A DNA stretch of 64,000 bases from Bacillota bacterium. Its GTDB lineage: Bacteria > Bacillota > Clostridia > Acetivibrionales > JAFADI01. The notes beneath the pieces are model-generated. The model was not told the DNA's origin. It worked only from the letters and a program-made list of their open reading frames with translations, and ran no database searches. The position numbers and the translations under genes are program-made. The stretch is from contig JAFADI010000020.1 in the NCBI GenBank assembly GCA_023424965.1, forward strand, positions 53,574-117,573, in the 5' to 3' direction. This document shows, piece after piece, positions 8,725-17,093 of this stretch (positions are counted from its first letter, which is position 1; every line of letters starts with the position of its first letter).

Positions 8725-8804
8725 AGTTAACCTGTTGTGCCAGTTGATATCCAATTCCCTCCACCAGGCGGTTCCTATTCAACTGGCACAACGCGTTAAG
8801 TTAA
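8722..8804. repeat. Small inverted-repeat element flanked by a 9-bp direct repeat
   Basis: GTTGTGCCAGTTGA (8734-8747) is repeated as a perfect inverted copy at 8779-8792, with 31 bases between. The arms extend imperfectly outward to TTAAC on both sides. The 9-mer TTAAGTTAA occurs at both outer edges (8722-8730 and 8796-8804) in direct orientation. This has the shape of a miniature inverted-repeat transposable element with a target duplication, or of a long mRNA hairpin. No coding capacity and no second copy in this window. Confidence 0.5.
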
Positions 8805-9098
8805 GTTTCAAGCATGAGTTCCCTACGATACCATATAAAAGTAATTGAAATGGTTTTTCGTTAAGGTTATAATGAGTAAGATTAACCGAACCCTGACTTG
8901 CCGCATTTTAAATCAACACCTTTTAGCATAACCGATAGAGAACAGCTGCCGGTTTCGACTTGTTTCTTAAAGGGTAAATATCTAGTTGAAGAAACAGAAT
9001 GGGGTTTCAGGGTTTAATGAGAATCAGTATAAAGAATTCATAATATACTTATTTTATGATGTACATTGGATGATTTTAAAATACAAGGGGATGGTCAA
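8805..9098. other. AT-rich intergenic region upstream of lon
   Basis: About 290 bases without a gene. I find no CIRCE element (TTAGCACTC-N9-GAGTGCTAA) and no convincing -35/-10 pair. The lon ribosome binding site AGGGGATGG is at its end. Confidence 0.4.
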
Positions 9099-11540
9099 AT
9101 GTCAGAAGCAAAAAAGATAATAAAAAAGCAGGTACTCCCGCTGCTTCCTTTGAGAGGTCTTACCGTATTTCCATACATGATTTTACATTTTGATGTGGGC
9201 AGGGCCAAGTCCATTAAGGCGCTGGAAGAGGCAATGATAAACAACCAGCTTATTTTCCTTGTGGCACAGAAGGATGCAAAAAATGATGCGCCGGGAGAAG
9301 AAGATATCTATACCGTGGGTACCATATCCAAGGTCAAGCAGCTGCTGAAACTGCCGGGCGACACCATCAGGGTGTTGGTGGAAGGCGTAAGCAGGGCTGA
9401 AATCGGCGAATTTACCCAGATAGAGCCATTTTTTATGGCAGAGGTGGTTGAAAAGATATACACCTCCGACGAGGAAGAAATCGTTGAGATGGAGGCGCTT
9501 AAGAGGCGCGTATTGGCTACCTTTGACGAGTATGTCAAGCTCAGCAACAAAATAGCGCCTGAAACGGTTCTATCCGTAATGTCCATCGAAGATCCCGCCC
9601 AACTGTCGGATGTAATTGCTTCCAATATGGTTCTCAAGACCGAACAGAAGCAGGAGATTCTGGATGAATTTGAACAGGATACAAGGCTTGAAAAGGTTCT
9701 GGAAATCCTGATGAAAGAAATAGAAATCCTGGAAATTGAAAAAAATATCAATGCAAAAGTCCGCAAGCAGATTGACAAGATGCAGAAGGAATATTACCTC
9801 AGAGAACAGCTTAAAGCCATTCAGAACGAGCTGGGCGACAAGGACGGAATCACAGGCGAAGTGGAAGAATACAAAGAGAAGCTGAAGACGGCGGGATTAC
9901 CTGAAGAGGCGGAGAAAAAGGTACTCAAGGAACTGGACCGCCTGCTGAAGCTCCAGCCCGGTTCCGCGGAAGGCTCTGTCATAAGGACTTACCTGGACTG
10001 GATTTTTGACCTTCCATGGGGCAAGGCGACGGAAGAAATCATTGACCTGAAAAGGGCGGAAGAGGTTCTGAATGAAGACCATTACGGCCTTGAAAAGGTG
10101 AAGGACAGAATATTGGAATACCTGGCGATCAGGAAGCTGAAAAACAGCCTCAAAGGTCCTATCCTCTGCCTTGTGGGACCTCCGGGGGTGGGAAAAACCT
10201 CCATTGCCAGGTCCATCGCCAAAGCCTTGAACAGAAACTATGTGAGAATGTCCCTGGGCGGTGTGAGGGATGAAGCCGAGATCAGGGGCCACAGGAGGAC
10301 TTACGTAGGAGCAATGCCCGGCAGAATCATAACGGCACTGAAACAGGCGGGTTCAAAAAACCCTTTGATCCTGCTGGATGAAATAGACAAGATGAACAGT
10401 GATTTCAGGGGAGATCCTGCTTCCGCCATGCTGGAAGTGCTGGACGGAGAACAGAACTTTTCCTTCCGGGATCACTATATGGAACTGCCCTTTGATTTGT
10501 CCGACGTGCTGTTCCTCACAACGGCCAACAACCTTGACACAGTTCCCAGGCCGCTGCTGGACAGGATGGAAATAATCCACCTGAGCAGCTATACGGAAGA
10601 GGAAAAAATGAATATTGCCGTCAAATACCTTTTCCCCAAACAGGTACAGGCCCATGGCCTGAAAAAGAGCAGTGTGAAAATTGACGAGCAGGCCGTAAGG
10701 GACATCATCAACTCTTATACACGGGAAGCCGGCGTCAGAACCCTTGAAAGGGAAATCGCCACGGTTTGCCGCAGGGCTGCCAGGCAGCTGGTGTCAACAG
10801 GCAAAAAGTCCATGAAGGTGACTTCCGGCAACCTTGAAAAGCTTCTGGGCACCAAGCGGTTCAGGTACGACATGGCCAACGAAAAGGATGAAGTGGGCAT
10901 AGCCACAGGTCTTGCATGGACCCCGGTGGGAGGCGATACCCTGTCCATTGAAGTCACCATCATGGAAGGGAACGGCAGGCTTGAACTGACAGGACACCTT
11001 GGAGAGGTAATGAAGGAATCCGCCAGGGCCGGAATGAGCTTTATAAGGTCGAAGGCCCAGCAGTTCGGAATTGACAAGGATTTTCACAATAAATACGATA
11101 TTCACATCCATGTGCCTGAGGGAGCCATTCCGAAAGACGGCCCGTCAGCGGGGATAACCATTGCGACGGCGATGATTTCCGCACTTTCCGGAATTCCCAT
11201 AAGAAAGAATGTGGCCATGACCGGTGAAATAACCCTCAGAGGAAGGGTGCTGCCCATCGGCGGTTTGAAGGAGAAGGTGCTTGCGGCTCACCGGGCGGGG
11301 ATTGACACCATCATCCTTCCCCTGGATAATAAAAAGGACATTGAGGAAATACCTGAGAATGTCAGGAAGAAGCTCAGATTTGTACCGGCCACCAACATGG
11401 ACATCGTGTTGAATACGGCACTTTCGGGTTACAAGGTCAAGCGGCTGACCGGTAAGGTGAAGGAAGAGGAAATTGTCATTCCCGAGGCCCAGCCGATGAT
11501 GGAGAATATAAATCCGGGAGTCGTCACCGTGGAACAATAA
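9099..11540 (+). CDS. lon: ATP-dependent endopeptidase Lon (LonA)
   Basis: An 813-residue cytoplasmic AAA+ serine protease that degrades misfolded and regulatory proteins. Domain order is the N-terminal substrate-binding LAN domain (about 10-205), a coiled-coil linker, the AAA+ module with Walker A GPPGVGKTS (Lys near 365) and Walker B LILLDEIDKM, and the C-terminal protease. The protease has the serine in KDGPSAG (Ser683) and the lysine in GGLKEK about 43 residues later, the Lon Ser-Lys dyad. The ATG at 9099 is chosen over an in-frame TTG 33 bases upstream because AGGGGATGG precedes it and VLPLLPLRGLTVFP then lies at the normal distance. It is followed by its own terminator. Confidence 0.97.
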   Translation: MSEAKKIIKKQVLPLLPLRGLTVFPYMILHFDVGRAKSIKALEEAMINNQLIFLVAQKDAKNDAPGEEDIYTVGTISKVKQLLKLPGDTIRVLVEGVSRAEIGEFTQIEPFFMAEVVEKIYTSDEEEIVEMEALKRRVLATFDEYVKLSNKIAPETVLSVMSIEDPAQLSDVIASNMVLKTEQKQEILDEFEQDTRLEKVLEILMKEIEILEIEKNINAKVRKQIDKMQKEYYLREQLKAIQNELGDKDGITGEVEEYKEKLKTAGLPEEAEKKVLKELDRLLKLQPGSAEGSVIRTYLDWIFDLPWGKATEEIIDLKRAEEVLNEDHYGLEKVKDRILEYLAIRKLKNSLKGPILCLVGPPGVGKTSIARSIAKALNRNYVRMSLGGVRDEAEIRGHRRTYVGAMPGRIITALKQAGSKNPLILLDEIDKMNSDFRGDPASAMLEVLDGEQNFSFRDHYMELPFDLSDVLFLTTANNLDTVPRPLLDRMEIIHLSSYTEEEKMNIAVKYLFPKQVQAHGLKKSSVKIDEQAVRDIINSYTREAGVRTLEREIATVCRRAARQLVSTGKKSMKVTSGNLEKLLGTKRFRYDMANEKDEVGIATGLAWTPVGGDTLSIEVTIMEGNGRLELTGHLGEVMKESARAGMSFIRSKAQQFGIDKDFHNKYDIHIHVPEGAIPKDGPSAGITIATAMISALSGIPIRKNVAMTGEITLRGRVLPIGGLKEKVLAAHRAGIDTIILPLDNKKDIEEIPENVRKKLRFVPATNMDIVLNTALSGYKVKRLTGKVKEEEIVIPEAQPMMENINPGVVTVEQ

Positions 11541-11551
11541 GGCAGAAATAC

Positions 11552-11587
11552 AAAAGGAATATGCGGGAAAGCATATTCCTTTTTTTG
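11552..11587 (+). terminator. Intrinsic terminator of lon
   Basis: AGGAATATGC pairs with GCATATTCCT around a GGGAAA loop, then seven T. Confidence 0.9.
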
Positions 11588-11598
11588 TGCATGCTGCG

Positions 11599-12129
11599 TC
11601 AATATTTCTGGTTTATATAGTCGTCAATGAGGGATTTGCGCTCTTCCTGCTGAAAAACCCTTTCGTACTCCAGCAGGTTTTTGACGGTTTCGCTGGTGCA
11701 GTGCAGGATGATGTTGTCATAATCCTTGAGAATGATTTCAAATAGCCTTTTCTTGAGGTTTGGGGATTTGACCTTTACATAATATGCTTCGACTCCCACA
11801 AAATCGATAAGCCGCAGGAGCTTTTCGGTAACCCTGTCCTTTTTGGAGTAGTAGTAGTTGGAAAGCTCCAGGAAATCCTCCTTGGACTCATGCTTTTTCC
11901 CGATGTCGTGGGCGCGCTTTTGATAATACTTTGCCAGGACATTATAATACTGGTAATTATAAATGGCCTTTTTAACATTGTCGATCTTTTGAAAAGGCTT
12001 TATATCGAGAGCTTTTATGCATCTGTAGTTTTCTTCGATGAACTCTTCCTTTGTAAGGTCGCCTTTTACATAGTGGTCAATAAGGCTTTGGCGGTTCCGA
12101 AGAAATTGTTCAAATTTATTTGCAGCCAT
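11599..12129 (-). CDS. Uncharacterised helical protein (DUF6648-like)
   Basis: A 176-residue soluble protein rich in Lys, Glu, Tyr and Asn, predicted almost fully alpha-helical, with no signal peptide or membrane segment. The N-terminal segment KFEQFLRNRQSLIDHYVKG followed by LTKEEFIEENYRCI resembles a conserved clostridial family of unknown function that I associate with DUF6648; that name is from memory. GGAGG lies seven bases before its ATG. It converges with lon across the lon terminator. No function can be proposed from sequence. Confidence 0.7.
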   Translation of the reverse strand: MAANKFEQFLRNRQSLIDHYVKGDLTKEEFIEENYRCIKALDIKPFQKIDNVKKAIYNYQYYNVLAKYYQKRAHDIGKKHESKEDFLELSNYYYSKKDRVTEKLLRLIDFVGVEAYYVKVKSPNLKKRLFEIILKDYDNIILHCTSETVKNLLEYERVFQQEERKSLIDDYINQKY

Positions 12130-12426
12130 TTAACCTCCATGCCGTTTCTACTTTTAACATTCATATTAATGCATCGGAGATGAAAAGTAAAGTGGGTTGG
12201 AGCCGGGTTGAAACTGGCAGATATTACTTAAACCTGGCTGAAAAATGTCGATATTTATTAAAATGAATATATTTTTTTGAAAAATAAGAAGGAATTAAGG
12301 CGGAAGACATCGAATAATTCAAATGGGAAATTATAGAGGTTCCGTGGGGGTCCACAATTCTAGCGTTCCCTGTTCAATTCCGCGATAATTGATCATTTTA
12401 CATAAGAAGAAGGTCAGGAGGGCTTT
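12130..12426. other. Divergent intergenic region
   Basis: About 300 AT-rich bases between two divergently transcribed genes, so it should hold promoters for both. I could not identify a -35/-10 pair with confidence. AGGAGGG precedes the downstream gene. Confidence 0.4.
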
Positions 12427-13509
12427 ATGGTCATCGTCGAATACGTCGTCATCGTGATTGCTTTGGTAATTTTATCCTCAATAGCGCTGGGGTTTGTTTT
12501 GTATAAAAACAATTTGCTCAATCTGAATTCGATCGTTGCCATCAGTTGCAGCTCCATTATAATAAGCATCGCCTTTCCCTTCATCTTTTCGGCAATATTT
12601 AAGCTCACCGGTTCCTTGCCTGTGCTTGCAGCACTGCTGCCGGTGGTGATGCTCATGGTTTATCTGACGCTCATATTCATGTTTACCATCCTGATCTCTT
12701 CAATTATTTCGAAAAAGCAGGCAGACGCCCTATCGAAGAAGTTCCTGGAAAGCAATTTTACAAAGTTTGTGCTGAATCTGAAAGAACGGGTTTCAAAAAC
12801 AGGTTTGAAAGCTTCAAAATCTTCCGGGATAAATTTAGACTATATAGAAAATTATGTCGGAGCCAATTCAGCGGCGGCAGAAGAATCTGCAAAAAACGCA
12901 GCGGTGGAAGAGTCCCTTGCAAGCCGGGATGCGGAGGCCATACAGCCGGCGGATGGACCCGCTGAAGCCGGAGTACTGCCGGAGGCATCTGCTTCCGAGG
13001 CGGAACCCGGGACCCTGGAAGCCGGGGAGGATAATGGAGAGGAGAAAAATATCTTAGAAAAATCTGTTGACAGTGAACAAATTATTGATACAATGTGTAT
13101 AGAAACTTTTATCAGTGAAACCATAAATAATGGCGAAATTGACGAAAATACCGACATAATTGCCGAAATTGGCGAATTTGATTCTGAAACGGATTCCAAT
13201 CCGGATTCGGATGATGTCGAAAGTCCTATGCCTGCGGAAGACAGTGCCCAGGGGATTGAACAATATATTGACACTGCATTCAGGTTAAAAGCAAACGGTG
13301 ACCTTGAAGGTGCCATACTCCATTATATGTATGCCCTTGACAGTTCCCCGGACAGGGAGCTGGTCTTCTGGATCATATTGGATATCTGTGTTCTGTATAA
13401 GTCACTGGGCCAGACAGAGCTGGCCAGGGACATTCTTGAAAGTTACATCGCCGGCTATGGTGATGTTATGGATATTGCAGTAAAAAATGAAATCGTAAAC
13501 AATTTATAA
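12427..13509 (+). CDS. Membrane protein with acidic linker and C-terminal TPR-like repeats
   Basis: A 360-residue protein of unknown function. Three hydrophobic helices occupy about residues 1-95. A basic segment follows, then a low-complexity Ala/Glu/Asp/Ser-rich acidic linker (about 140-275). A C-terminal helical part (about 280-355), DTAFRLKANGDLEGAILHY with LYKSLGQTELARDILESYI, reads as two tetratricopeptide-type repeats. The layout suggests a membrane-anchored scaffold whose TPR end binds a cytoplasmic partner. It is 68 bases upstream of a PRC-barrel gene and likely co-expressed with it. Confidence 0.7.
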   Translation: MVIVEYVVIVIALVILSSIALGFVLYKNNLLNLNSIVAISCSSIIISIAFPFIFSAIFKLTGSLPVLAALLPVVMLMVYLTLIFMFTILISSIISKKQADALSKKFLESNFTKFVLNLKERVSKTGLKASKSSGINLDYIENYVGANSAAAEESAKNAAVEESLASRDAEAIQPADGPAEAGVLPEASASEAEPGTLEAGEDNGEEKNILEKSVDSEQIIDTMCIETFISETINNGEIDENTDIIAEIGEFDSETDSNPDSDDVESPMPAEDSAQGIEQYIDTAFRLKANGDLEGAILHYMYALDSSPDRELVFWIILDICVLYKSLGQTELARDILESYIAGYGDVMDIAVKNEIVNNL

Positions 13510-13577
13510 GTTTTATGAATATACTCACGCTATAAGGCTTACTTGTGCGCAAAATTCATAAGGGGGTACGGCTTGTT

Positions 13578-14585
13578 ATGAAAAAAACTCAGGAAATCTT
13601 AGGTTTACCTATTATAAGTATTTCCGACGGTATGGAAGTAGGAAGGGTAAAAAGTATCATTGTTAATGCTGACAAAGGTGCCATCGATTATATTGTTGTG
13701 GACAGTGGCATTCAGATTCTCAATGCACGTGTTATTCCGACTGAAAATGTACTTGGGATAGGAGAATATGCCTTAACCATAGAAAATGAGGAGTCAATTA
13801 ATGAAATAAGCAAAATACCTGCTGCCATCAATTTACTCCAAAAGAATGTAGCGGTTAAGGGCACGAAGGTCCTCACCAAAAAGGGAAGGCTCATCGGTGA
13901 AATCGGAGATTTCTTTGTGGATGAAGATGAATGCTGCGCTATAAAAGGATTGGAATACATAGCCGATATTACCCAGAAAAGAATACGCATCATACCGAGG
14001 GAGAGTGTGATAACTTTCGGTAAAAACCTCATCGTAGTGGCGGAGGACGTTGAAAGCAAATTGCTGGACAGTGCTTCCCAACTGGGCTCAGGAGACAGGC
14101 TCCCTGAGTTTGAAAAAAAAAATCTGACGGATACGCATTCAAATGACGGTTACAGGCCGGAACCCTTTTTCTCTCCGGCCGTCGATGAGCCGGTTGCAAA
14201 AGCCGACAATATCATTGGAACCGATGGAGCTGCCATTTACAAGGAGATAGATACCGTCGAACCGGAGGACCTTACCTTCAATGCTCAGATTTCCCAACCG
14301 GAAGGTGAGGAGGCCCCCTTTCATGGGGGGGTGTTTCGCGATGATGATGCAGCCGATACGGAGGTTCTGCAGGAAGATGCTCCTCCTCAGGAGGAAAGCA
14401 GTGCAGCTAGTCTTTTTGAGCAAAGACAGCGGCAGTATCTTAATGGTAGAAGGGCTACAAAAGCGATAACGGACAATACAGGCAATCTGATTGTGAGTGA
14501 AGGTGCCGTCATCACCGATGAGGTCATCGATCTGGCCAAACAGTGCGGAAAGCTCATTGAACTGGTTATGAACAACAAAGCTTAA
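13578..14585 (+). CDS. Protein with two PRC-barrel domains and acidic C-terminal region
   Basis: A 335-residue cytoplasmic protein. Residues about 5-80 (EILGLPIISISDGMEVGRVK onward) and 85-165 (TKVLTKKGRLIGEIGDFFVD) each match the PRC-barrel fold, a small beta-barrel found in ribosome maturation factor RimM and photosynthetic reaction-centre H subunits, and common as YlmC/YmxH-type proteins in Firmicutes. A long acidic, proline-containing linker follows, then a short conserved-looking end (LIVSEGAVITDEVIDLAKQ) that resembles a segment found in bactofilin- or carrier-like contexts. I use the ATG at 13578 with GGGGG upstream. Role unknown; neighbours are envelope-related. Confidence 0.75.
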   Translation: MKKTQEILGLPIISISDGMEVGRVKSIIVNADKGAIDYIVVDSGIQILNARVIPTENVLGIGEYALTIENEESINEISKIPAAINLLQKNVAVKGTKVLTKKGRLIGEIGDFFVDEDECCAIKGLEYIADITQKRIRIIPRESVITFGKNLIVVAEDVESKLLDSASQLGSGDRLPEFEKKNLTDTHSNDGYRPEPFFSPAVDEPVAKADNIIGTDGAAIYKEIDTVEPEDLTFNAQISQPEGEEAPFHGGVFRDDDAADTEVLQEDAPPQEESSAASLFEQRQRQYLNGRRATKAITDNTGNLIVSEGAVITDEVIDLAKQCGKLIELVMNNKA

Positions 14586-14603
14586 TAATATTTTCGATAT
14601 GTC

Positions 14604-14638
14604 AAAAAGTATAAAACGCAAGCCGTTTTATACTTTTT
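14604..14638 (+). terminator. Perfect 15-bp hairpin
   Basis: AAAAAGTATAAAACG (14604-14618) and its exact complement (14624-14638) flank a five-base loop; the second arm ends in TTTTT. Confidence 0.8.
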
Positions 14639-14667
14639 AGATTTTATAATCCAGGAAAGCTAGTTCT

Positions 14668-16074
14668 TTGGATCATTATTATAATTTCCGGAGTGAATTT
14701 AAAGTGACAAAGGTTCAGAAGAATCTGATGGTATTTCTCATCATATTGTTCCAAACGCTCGGGGCCATATCTGTAGGTCTTATGGCGCTTTATTTTACAA
14801 CCCTCGATAACGTTCCGCCGGATGTGTACGTCGGAGGAGCAAATGTGGGCAATCTCACCAGGGCGCAGGCCCAGCAGAAGCTGGAATCCTTCTATGGGGG
14901 CAATCTGAAGGGCCAGAGGGTGACTATAAATATCGAAGGCGGGGATAAAAAATTTGAGCTGGACCTTGACCAAGTCGGGGGCCGGGTGGATTATAACGCC
15001 ACCTTGGACCGGATATGGGATAAAAAAGACAAAAGGTCCTTTCTTAAGGTAATAACCTCCTATTTCACTTCTTCAAAAAAGAATTTCAGTCCGGCAATCA
15101 CCTTTGACGAGGCCCGGCTTTCGGAAAGGTTTAAGGACCTGGCCGGCGCGGTAAGGGTGGAACCGGTGGATGCAAACATATACCTGAAAGAAAACAAGGT
15201 GATAAAGCTGTCCGGCAAAAACGGGCAGAGATTGAATGTGGAAAATGCGGTAAGCAAGCTGAAAAGTGAGCTGGCCTCAGGCTATAAGACGGCGGTGGTA
15301 TTCAGCCCTTCAAACGGCTTTGAAATTGAAGCGGTGGAACCGGAAATAACTTCAAAGGACCTGGAGGGAGCCGATGAGATCATAGGCACCTATTCCACGG
15401 AAATAAAATCGGCGGAGAATCTGGATTCCATCAAAAAGGCCGTGAATGCCATAAACAGAGTGCTGCTCCTGCCGGAAGAAGCCGGTCCCGGAAAAACTGC
15501 GGGAGAATTTTCCTTCAACTACTACCTTGGAAAAGCGGATGCCCTGAAAGAACAGAATGACGAGGGCTATAACCAGGTTGCCTCCACTTTGCATGCGGCG
15601 GTGCTCTTTGCCGGCATCGACGCTTCCGGCATCACCCGGGTGAGGCACAAATCCGCCGTGGAGTATATAGAGCCCGGCCTTGACGTCAAGGTCTTCGGCA
15701 ATGTCGAAGACTTCAAGTTCAGGAATTCACTGGAGCATACCGTGGTCATCTTTTCCGAAATAAAAGACAACAAAGTGGCGGTAAGCCTTGTAGGCACCAA
15801 AAAGAACAAGGATGTCAGCAATGACATTTCCATCGATGTCGTTAAAAAAACCGAGCCTGCCGTTGTTCCTGTGGAGAATGAGGACTTGAAACCGGGAGAA
15901 AAATTAATGGTCAGTCCGGGGGTCAACGGTGTAAAAGTGAATGTGTATAAGGTGGAATTGAGAAACAACGGAGAGACGGATAAAAGGCTCCTTTATTCCG
16001 ACGAGTACGACCCGGTGGAGGCCATCATGCAAATAGGCCCCAGTACCCTCTGGAATTCCCCTTCCATGAAATAG
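14668..16074 (+). CDS. VanW-like/peptidoglycan-binding membrane protein, degenerate VanW domain
   Basis: A 468-residue protein with one N-terminal membrane anchor (about residues 20-40), then a YoaR-like N-terminal domain beginning PPDVYVGGANVGNLTRAQA, then a VanW-type domain (about 265-370) with GEFSFNYYLG and EPGLDVKVFGNVEDFKFRN. The family motif normally containing GGGICQVSTTL is replaced by EGYNQVASTLHAA, so the conserved glycines and cysteine are lost. The G5-like C-terminal part ends after residue 468. Two starts are possible: TTG at 14668 (AGGAAAG eight bases upstream) or GTG at 14704. VanW proteins are linked to glycopeptide resistance clusters, but their activity is unknown. Confidence 0.75.
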   Translation: MDHYYNFRSEFKVTKVQKNLMVFLIILFQTLGAISVGLMALYFTTLDNVPPDVYVGGANVGNLTRAQAQQKLESFYGGNLKGQRVTINIEGGDKKFELDLDQVGGRVDYNATLDRIWDKKDKRSFLKVITSYFTSSKKNFSPAITFDEARLSERFKDLAGAVRVEPVDANIYLKENKVIKLSGKNGQRLNVENAVSKLKSELASGYKTAVVFSPSNGFEIEAVEPEITSKDLEGADEIIGTYSTEIKSAENLDSIKKAVNAINRVLLLPEEAGPGKTAGEFSFNYYLGKADALKEQNDEGYNQVASTLHAAVLFAGIDASGITRVRHKSAVEYIEPGLDVKVFGNVEDFKFRNSLEHTVVIFSEIKDNKVAVSLVGTKKNKDVSNDISIDVVKKTEPAVVPVENEDLKPGEKLMVSPGVNGVKVNVYKVELRNNGETDKRLLYSDEYDPVEAIMQIGPSTLWNSPSMK

Positions 16075-16086
16075 GAATAAAATAAA

Positions 16087-16113
16087 GCAGGATGCTTGTA
16101 AAAAGCATCCTGC
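16087..16113. terminator. Bidirectional hairpin between VanW-like gene and mecA
   Basis: GCAGGATGCTT (16087-16097) pairs perfectly with AAGCATCCTGC (16103-16113). It separates convergent genes; T-runs are weak on both sides. Confidence 0.55.
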
Positions 16114-16137
16114 CCGTAACCGCTGTCCCGGTCTTAT

Positions 16138-16764
16138 TTAAAAGTAACTGTATATCACTTCCAAAGCATTGTATTCGGCTATTTTTGTACCGTACTCGCT
16201 GAGATAGCCCTCATAGAATCCCACATTGGATACCTTTTTGCCGTATTCACCCAGGACGGTTTCAAACATCTTGAGATTCGTATCGGTAAAGCCATTCCTC
16301 GTAATGATAAGATAATAGGCGTCCCTGCATTTGAAAAGGGTGCTGTCACCGGCGTACATGTTTTCGAGCCTTTTTGACAGGGAACATAAGTCTTCAAAAT
16401 TGTCGAAGCTGTAGATCATGATGGTGGAGCAAACTTTTCTGTTTTTTCTTTTTGATCTGAGCTCGGATTTTTTGAACCTGTTTTTTATATATTTATGGAT
16501 GGATTCAAAATCTCCGTCTTCATCCAGCTTGGTGATAATTACCACAAAGCCTTCCTCCGAGTCGGGAACAGCTTCAATGCACAACTGCGCATCGGAAGTA
16601 TTGAAGCCGTACTGAATTTCCGCCTGCTCCATCATATCCCAGAAAAGCTCCTGGGCAGCCGGAGAATTGTAATTCAATGAACTTAAATCGATGTTTCTTT
16701 CTTCGAGGTCGTGGGTCGATATAGTTACCCTTATTTTATTTTCACTTAATTTTTCAATTCTCAT
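16138..16764 (-). CDS. mecA: Adaptor protein MecA
   Basis: A 208-residue adaptor that delivers substrates to the ClpC AAA+ unfoldase. The N-terminal substrate-binding part starts MRIEKLSENKIRVTIS and LEERNIDLSSL, typical of MecA. The C-terminal ClpC-interacting domain (about 110-205) contains STIMIYSFDNFEDLCSLSKR and ends in the usual tyrosine/glutamate-rich stretch. The ATG at 16764 is preferred over an in-frame start seven codons upstream because it matches the family N-terminus. In Bacillus MecA controls ComK and spore-related regulators; the clostridial targets are not known to me. Confidence 0.9.
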   Translation of the reverse strand: MRIEKLSENKIRVTISTHDLEERNIDLSSLNYNSPAAQELFWDMMEQAEIQYGFNTSDAQLCIEAVPDSEEGFVVIITKLDEDGDFESIHKYIKNRFKKSELRSKRKNRKVCSTIMIYSFDNFEDLCSLSKRLENMYAGDSTLFKCRDAYYLIITRNGFTDTNLKMFETVLGEYGKKVSNVGFYEGYLSEYGTKIAEYNALEVIYSYF

Positions 16765-17093
16765 ATAACCATCACCGCAATACATTTAGATTTAGGCCGC
16801 CCAATAAAATTGAAATACGGCATTGCTACAAATTTACTCTTCATAAAAACATTTACTTACCTATCATTATACTTCTATTTGAAAGAAAAGAGAAGTATAA
16901 AAATAAAGTAACATTGTAGAAACAGTTGAAATAATAGCTATATTATAATGTTGAATTTATTCAAATAATATGATCGATAACAAACTTTAAAGAATAACTA
17001 TTATAAACTTTTACTCACTATAACAAAATCCAAACAAAAAGTCCAGCACCATATTTTGCAGATATGGATGGCTGGCAGGGGAGGTGCTCAATC
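16765..17093. other. AT-rich divergent intergenic region with an inverted repeat
   Basis: About 330 bases. ATACTTCT (16869-16876) and AGAAGTAT (16891-16898) form a perfect 8-bp inverted repeat with a 14-base spacer, possibly an operator upstream of mecA. TATAAT-like boxes occur near 16940 but no well-spaced -35. GGGGAGG at 17078-17084 serves the downstream gene. Confidence 0.4.
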
